The notes under the pieces: generated by a model
Database searches by the model: none
The model's input: only the letters and a program-made list of their open reading frames with translations
What the model was told of the DNA's origin: nothing
In this document: one piece after another, positions 14,200-17,901 of the stretch
How the letters are laid out: every line of letters starts with the position of its first letter
Numbering within the stretch: position 1 is the first letter of the stretch
Translations under genes and position numbers: made by a program
DNA from: JAHEEL01 sp964195515
Lineage (GTDB): Bacteria > Actinomycetota > Acidimicrobiia > Spongiisociales > UBA5794
Assembly: GCA_964195515.1 (NCBI GenBank)
Contig: CAXMQO010000049.1
Location: 1-17,901, forward strand
DNA: 17,901 nt
Direction: 5' to 3'

Positions 14200-15449
14200 C
14201 GCACACCTACTCCCAGCTTCTTTTCAAGCCGTCGACTCTCTCGTGACATAACAAACGAACCAACCCAGAAGTACACGGCCGCGAACGGCAGCACAACTGC
14301 CTCAAGGCCCTGAGCGAAGAACTCGGGTTGGGCCGTGGAGATCTGCACCGCACGCAGCAAGTCGAGGAGGCCGACGATGAATACGAGTGTGGTGTCCTTG
14401 AACAGGCTGATGAACTGACCCACCATCGCCGGGATCACGTTCCTCAGCGCCTGTGGCAATACCACGAACCGCATCGTCTTCCATGGGCTCAGACCGATGG
14501 ATTGGCCTGCTTCTACTTGCCCGTGCGGTACCGACTGCAGTCCGCCGCGCACCACCTCGGCGATGTACGCGGCCTGGAACAGGGTGATCGCTATCAGCAG
14601 TCTCAGGAACAGGCTGAACTGAAAGTCGCCCGGGATCAGGAAACCAAGGGCGAAAGCCCCCATTAGCAGCAGGGTGATCATGGGCACGCCGCGAAGGAAC
14701 TCGATGTACGTGACCGAGAGGTAGCGAACGGCAGGAAGGGTCGAGCGACGTCCGAGCGCCAACATGAGGCCGAGCGGGAACGCCAGGCTGATGCCGGCAA
14801 TGGTGAGAACGATATTGACGAAGAACCCTTGCCATAGATCCCATCCGACTCCGCCGAATCCGGCCAAGACCACGTAGAACATGAGGGTCCCGACGAGCGG
14901 AATAGCCCAGGAACGATGGACCATCCACGTCGGCAGCGCGGCGCCAAGCCAATACGCCGCGACGCCGATCGCTGCCGCCACGAGCGTCAGCAGCGTCGGA
15001 GTGATCGTCTCGGTGAAGCTCAGTGTGAACACGACCAAGGCGCCGATCGGCCAGAATCGCCGAACGACGTCCTGCCAGTTCGAGCGTTCGAAGCCGAGGC
15101 CGGCCTCGGCTGCCTTCCTCCGTCCATTCCGTACAATCGCCCTCGCAAAGAACCCCACGCCGGCGGTCGTGACGAACACGGCGGCCCAGAGCCTCGAGAG
15201 TTGCTCGGACGGGAAGCGGCCGGTCATGTACAGCCTCAGGTTCACGCGAATGATCTCGGTGTCGACGTTGATCAGGTATCTCCCGAGCCTGAAGACGACC
15301 CACACGATGAGCGCCCCGAAGACGGCGGTCAACAGGCTGTTGTACCACGTCGAGAACAGGTTCTTCTTCATCCACACCCTCGGTCCTGAGCGGCGAGGCG
15401 CCACCACCACCGAGACCTTCTCCACCGGTGTGGCAGCAGTCGTGTCCAT
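14196..15449 (-). CDS. aapM: General L-amino acid ABC transporter, permease (AapM-like)
   Basis: This is the second inner-membrane permease of the amino-acid importer, 417 aa. Predicted membrane segments include about 37-57, 86-105, 133-170, 181-199 and 208-230, with further helices at 250-273, 282-297 and 350-402. The binding-protein-dependent permease domain occupies the C-terminal half. It has the EAA coupling loop at about 298-330 (EVVRGGLQSVPHGQVEAGQS, then SIGLSPWKTMRF) that docks onto the ATPase. The long N-terminal half with extra helices is typical of AapM/BztC, compared with the roughly 220-aa permeases of simpler polar amino-acid systems. The ATG at 15449 overlaps the stop of the preceding permease by one base (TGATG), so the two are coupled. 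A longer open frame upstream of 15449 is a shadow of the neighbouring gene and is not used. Confidence 0.93.
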   Translation of the reverse strand: MDTTAATPVEKVSVVVAPRRSGPRVWMKKNLFSTWYNSLLTAVFGALIVWVVFRLGRYLINVDTEIIRVNLRLYMTGRFPSEQLSRLWAAVFVTTAGVGFFARAIVRNGRRKAAEAGLGFERSNWQDVVRRFWPIGALVVFTLSFTETITPTLLTLVAAAIGVAAYWLGAALPTWMVHRSWAIPLVGTLMFYVVLAGFGGVGWDLWQGFFVNIVLTIAGISLAFPLGLMLALGRRSTLPAVRYLSVTYIEFLRGVPMITLLLMGAFALGFLIPGDFQFSLFLRLLIAITLFQAAYIAEVVRGGLQSVPHGQVEAGQSIGLSPWKTMRFVVLPQALRNVIPAMVGQFISLFKDTTLVFIVGLLDLLRAVQISTAQPEFFAQGLEAVVLPFAAVYFWVGSFVMSRESRRLEKKLGVGVR

Positions 15450-16624
15450 CAGTTCCCCACCAACTGGAGGCGCCGGTTGAGGAGGTTGACCAGGATCGAG
15501 ATGGTCAGGGAGAAGAGCAGATATGCCGCCATCAGGAGCAGGATCAGCTGCGGCGCCGGATAACCGTTGCCGATCGCCTGGAAGGTGACGAGCGTGATCT
15601 CGGCAAACCCGATAGCGATGGCGAGCGAGGTGTTCTTCGCGAGGTTGAGGTATTGGTTGAGGATCGGCGGGAGGGCGATCCGGTACGCCTGGGGAAGGAT
15701 CACATACCGCAGTCGCTGGAATCCGGAGAGGGCAATTGCGTTGGCGGCTTCGGTCTGGCCTCTCGGCACCGCAAGAATCGAACCCCGTACGATTTCGGCG
15801 ACGTGGCTCGCGGTGTATATGACCAACGCCATCAGCACAGCGAAATACGCACCCAGCCCGCCGAAGCCGCCGGTGATGACGCGGCCGTCGAGAACGGGAA
15901 ACGACATCGAGACGGGGCGGCCGGTGATGAAGTAGCCGATGAGGACGATGGAGGTGAATACGCCGAGTCCCCACAGCACTCGATGGTGATGCTGACCGGT
16001 CTGTTCGGAATACCGGGTGCGCCAGGCACCCACGACGAACGCGGCAATCAACCCGAGGACGGCAACAGCCAACAGAACGCCTGCGCCGGAGGACGCGGCA
16101 AACCCCGGTCCGGTGATCTTCAGATTGCTGATCACGAACCAGTCGAGCGGTGTTGCGGGGTCCCGCGGCGGCGGTAGCTGAAGGATCACCGCGTTGAACA
16201 CGAACAGGATGATCAGGAGCGGAGGAATGTTGCGGATGGTCTCCACGTACACCATCGCTGCCTTCGCAACGAGCCAGTTCGTGGAAAGGCGGGCGACGCC
16301 GATCAACGTGCCCAGGACCGTAAGGATGGGGATTCCAACGATGACTATCAGGAACGTGTTCTTGATGCCGATGATCAGTGCCGCTCGCACCGGCGAACCC
16401 GGATTGAAATTGCTGTCGGCGATCGTGACGCCGGTCGGCTGACCGAGGAAATCAAAGTTGGTCGGCAGGTTCTTCGCAACCAGTTCATTGCGCAGGTTGT
16501 TGCCGAGGAACCAGATGGCACCGAGCACGATGACGACGGCAAGGACTTGAAGCGCCCCGCGAATGAAGCGAACGTTCCGCCACAGTGGGGGTCGCTTCCC
16601 CGCCGAAGTCTGTGTCGCGGTCAC
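15449..16624 (-). CDS. aapQ: General L-amino acid ABC transporter, permease (AapQ-like)
   Basis: This is the first inner-membrane permease of the amino-acid importer, 391 aa. A single N-terminal helix (about 23-42) is followed by a periplasmic stretch resembling AapQ (NLPTNFDFLGQPTGVTI, 52-68). Helices follow at about 85-112, 130-149, 181-200, 216-236 and 257-275, then near 330-345 and 360-382. The EAA loop is at about 276-308 (HVAEIVRGSILAVPRGQTEA). The inserted cytoplasmic/periplasmic segment at 150-250 is what makes AapQ/BztB longer than simple HisQ-type permeases. It starts with GTG at 16624, preceded by AAAGGA on the minus strand about 6 nt upstream. A strong hairpin (16646-16677) separates it from the binding-protein gene, and its stop overlaps the next permease's start by one base. 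Confidence 0.94.
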   Translation of the reverse strand: MTATQTSAGKRPPLWRNVRFIRGALQVLAVVIVLGAIWFLGNNLRNELVAKNLPTNFDFLGQPTGVTIADSNFNPGSPVRAALIIGIKNTFLIVIVGIPILTVLGTLIGVARLSTNWLVAKAAMVYVETIRNIPPLLIILFVFNAVILQLPPPRDPATPLDWFVISNLKITGPGFAASSGAGVLLAVAVLGLIAAFVVGAWRTRYSEQTGQHHHRVLWGLGVFTSIVLIGYFITGRPVSMSFPVLDGRVITGGFGGLGAYFAVLMALVIYTASHVAEIVRGSILAVPRGQTEAANAIALSGFQRLRYVILPQAYRIALPPILNQYLNLAKNTSLAIAIGFAEITLVTFQAIGNGYPAPQLILLLMAAYLLFSLTISILVNLLNRRLQLVGN

Positions 16625-16645
16625 AACACTTCCTTTGTGTGTGGT

Positions 16646-16677
16646 GAGGGGGGCGGGCCGTCGGGTCCGCCCCCCTC
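16646..16677 (-). terminator. Strong intra-operon hairpin (attenuator / mRNA stabiliser)
   Basis: Two 14-nt arms, 16646-16659 and 16664-16677, pair perfectly apart from one position that forms a wobble or mismatch depending on the strand, with a 4-nt GTCG loop. The hairpin lies between the binding-protein stop (16692) and the permease GTG (16624). No T-run follows on the minus strand. Such hairpins after binding-protein genes commonly protect the upstream message and reduce read-through, so that binding protein is made in excess over membrane subunits. Confidence 0.7.
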
Positions 16678-16691
16678 ATCTTCCGGTTCGT

Positions 16692-17804
16692 CTACCGGTA
16701 CGGCGGGGAGTAGAGCAGGCCACCGTCGGTCCACAGGGCGTTGACCCCGCGCGGCAGGCCGAGTGCCGTGTCCGGCCCAACGTTGCGGTCGAAGATCTCG
16801 GCGTAGTTACCGACCTGAGCGATGACCTGCGCCGCGAAGTCGGTGGGGAGTCCGACGCCCGGATCGAAGACGGTCGTACCCTCATCGGTTTCGATCTCGA
16901 GTCCGAGGAAACGACGAATTGCCGAGTCGTCACCGGAGTAGCTCGCCACATTCGCCGACGTCAGATCCCACTCCTCTGCCTGGATCGTTGCCAGTACGAC
17001 CCAGTTGACCGCCTGTGCCCACTGGGTATCGCCATCGATGACCACGGGGCCGAGCGGCTCCTTGGAGAAGGTCTCGTCGAGGATCACGAGGGCATCGGGT
17101 CCACCCTGGCTCTCTGGGAAGTTCGAACGCACACCGGCCAGCTGTGACTTGTCCGACGTCCAGCCGTCACACTGCCCGGCCACGAACGCTGCCTGGAGCT
17201 GATCGTTGGCGTCGAACGTCAGCGGAGTAAACGGCGTGCTGCCGAATCGGGCGGCCAAGTTGAGTTCGGTCGTCGTGCCGGAAAGCACACATACCGCCAG
17301 GTCCGCCATGTCGTCGATGCTGGTGATCCCGCTGTCTGCGTAGACCATCATGCCCTGACCGTCGTAGAACGTCGTGGTCAGGAACGTGGCTCCCTCACGG
17401 CCGTCACGGCTACTCGTGAACGTCGTGTTGCGGATCAGCACGTCGATCTCGCCGGACTGGAGTGCCGTGAACCGCTGCTGCGCCGTCAGGGGCCGGTAGG
17501 TGACAGCCTCGGCGTCACCAAGCACCGCGGCGGCAACCGCACGGCAATAGTCAACATCGAAGCCCGAGAAGTTGCCCTCGGCGTCGGTGTATCCGAATCC
17601 GGGAACCGCGTCGTTGACACCGCAGATGACACTGCCTCGGTCTTGCACGGTTTGCAGCAGCGAGCCGGTCGCCGCAGCAGGTGCGGCGGTGGTCTCGGTC
17701 GCGCCAGCGTCGGCGGCCGTGGTTGTTGTTGTGTCGTCGCTGCTGCTGTCGCATGCTGCGAGCACCAGCCCGAGCGCGAGCAACAAGATTGCTAGGCGTT
17801 TCAC
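16692..17804 (-). CDS. aapJ: General L-amino acid ABC transporter, substrate-binding lipoprotein (AapJ-like)
   Basis: This is the extracytoplasmic receptor for polar L-amino acids, 370 aa, anchored as a lipoprotein. The signal peptide ends in the lipobox LVLAAC with C18 as the lipidated residue. Residues 19 to about 47 are a flexible Ser/Thr/Asp/Ala-rich linker. The mature domain is the SBP_bac_3 fold: VICGVNDAVPGFG (59-71), GFDVDYCRAVAAAV (81-94), and a ligand-binding RNTTFTSSRD (125-134; R125 and R133). These are followed by SGTTTELNL and CDGWTSDKSQL (212-222). Four cysteines (61, 87, 172, 212) match the conserved cysteines of AapJ. The start is GTG at 17804, with AGGAGG 10 nt upstream. It is the first gene of the operon, and a hairpin follows its stop. 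The bound amino acid cannot be specified beyond the broad-specificity Aap class. Confidence 0.95.
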   Translation of the reverse strand: MKRLAILLLALGLVLAACDSSSDDTTTTTAADAGATETTAAPAAATGSLLQTVQDRGSVICGVNDAVPGFGYTDAEGNFSGFDVDYCRAVAAAVLGDAEAVTYRPLTAQQRFTALQSGEIDVLIRNTTFTSSRDGREGATFLTTTFYDGQGMMVYADSGITSIDDMADLAVCVLSGTTTELNLAARFGSTPFTPLTFDANDQLQAAFVAGQCDGWTSDKSQLAGVRSNFPESQGGPDALVILDETFSKEPLGPVVIDGDTQWAQAVNWVVLATIQAEEWDLTSANVASYSGDDSAIRRFLGLEIETDEGTTVFDPGVGLPTDFAAQVIAQVGNYAEIFDRNVGPDTALGLPRGVNALWTDGGLLYSPPYR

Positions 17805-17901
17805 AAGGTTCTTTCCTCCTGCAGATTGGCGGTCGTAATTGGACGTTCCTCTCGCGTGTCTTCGACCGGAAATACCGGCCGTTCTCCTAACACGGTAGAC
17901 G
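17805..17901 (-). promoter_or_regulatory. Leader upstream of the amino-acid transporter operon
   Basis: This 97-bp stretch at the window edge precedes the binding-protein gene on the minus strand. It contains the Shine-Dalgarno AGGAGG (17815-17820) and a small symmetric CCGG-TATTT-CCGG motif near 17865-17880. No confident -35/-10 pair was identified. The promoter may lie beyond the window. Confidence 0.35.

Noticed and set aside
15450..15974. Upstream extension of the AapM-like permease frame
   Set aside because: The extra sequence is an Arg/Pro-rich out-of-frame reading of the AapQ-like gene. The ATG at 15449, coupled to the previous stop, gives the normal family N-terminus.

Overview
The window reads as a GC-rich actinobacterial chromosome segment, densely packed with intact genes and with no phage, plasmid or CRISPR signature. 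The assignment to Actinobacteria is an inference. It rests on the high GC content, frequent GTG starts, a SerA of mycobacterial length (529 aa), a mycolic-free but lipoprotein-bearing Gram-positive style gene set, and several genes that lack a Shine-Dalgarno but have a TAnnnT box just before the start codon. The class cannot be fixed from this sequence, although an Acidimicrobiia-like lineage would fit.

Layout. (1) Positions 3-4277, plus strand: the C-terminal part of an aldehyde:ferredoxin oxidoreductase (AOR) family tungsto/molybdoenzyme. It is followed by two different MoeA-type molybdenum/tungsten insertases that overlap at a GTGA junction; the second carries a C-terminal periplasmic-binding-protein-like domain. 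Together this looks like an enzyme with its cofactor-metal insertion module. (2) Positions 4270-5567, minus strand: an AhpD/carboxymuconolactone-decarboxylase-like protein coupled to lgt, the lipoprotein diacylglyceryl transferase. (3) Positions 5745-6902, plus: an M20 family metallo-amidohydrolase. It is followed by a 121-bp imperfect palindrome with perfect 23-bp arms (REPIN/MITE-like). (4) Positions 7069-12190, plus: a P2A-type Ca2+ ATPase, then phosphoserine phosphatase (SerB-like) and 3-phosphoglycerate dehydrogenase (serA). The last two overlap at a GTGA. (5) Positions 12198-13277, minus: serC, convergent with serA, so all three steps of phosphorylated serine synthesis are present. (6) Positions 13420-17804, minus: a complete general L-amino-acid ABC transporter in the order binding lipoprotein, permease Q, permease M, ATPase P (aapJQMP type), with a strong hairpin after the binding-protein gene.

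How it fits together. The AOR-moeA-moeA/PBP block is the most unusual part. The first MoeA has substitutions in both conserved catalytic-loop motifs while the second keeps them, so the pair may have split roles (for example Mo versus W, or an accessory role). Lgt would lipidate proteins such as the AapJ-like binding protein at the far end. Serine synthesis and amino-acid uptake lie side by side.

Non-coding structure. There are three intergenic short tandem-repeat tracts (two of 8-bp units, one of 7-bp units), the REPIN-like palindrome, and three SD-less starts with a TAnnnT box 6-9 nt upstream, which suggest leaderless transcripts. No intergenic gap exceeds 300 bp.
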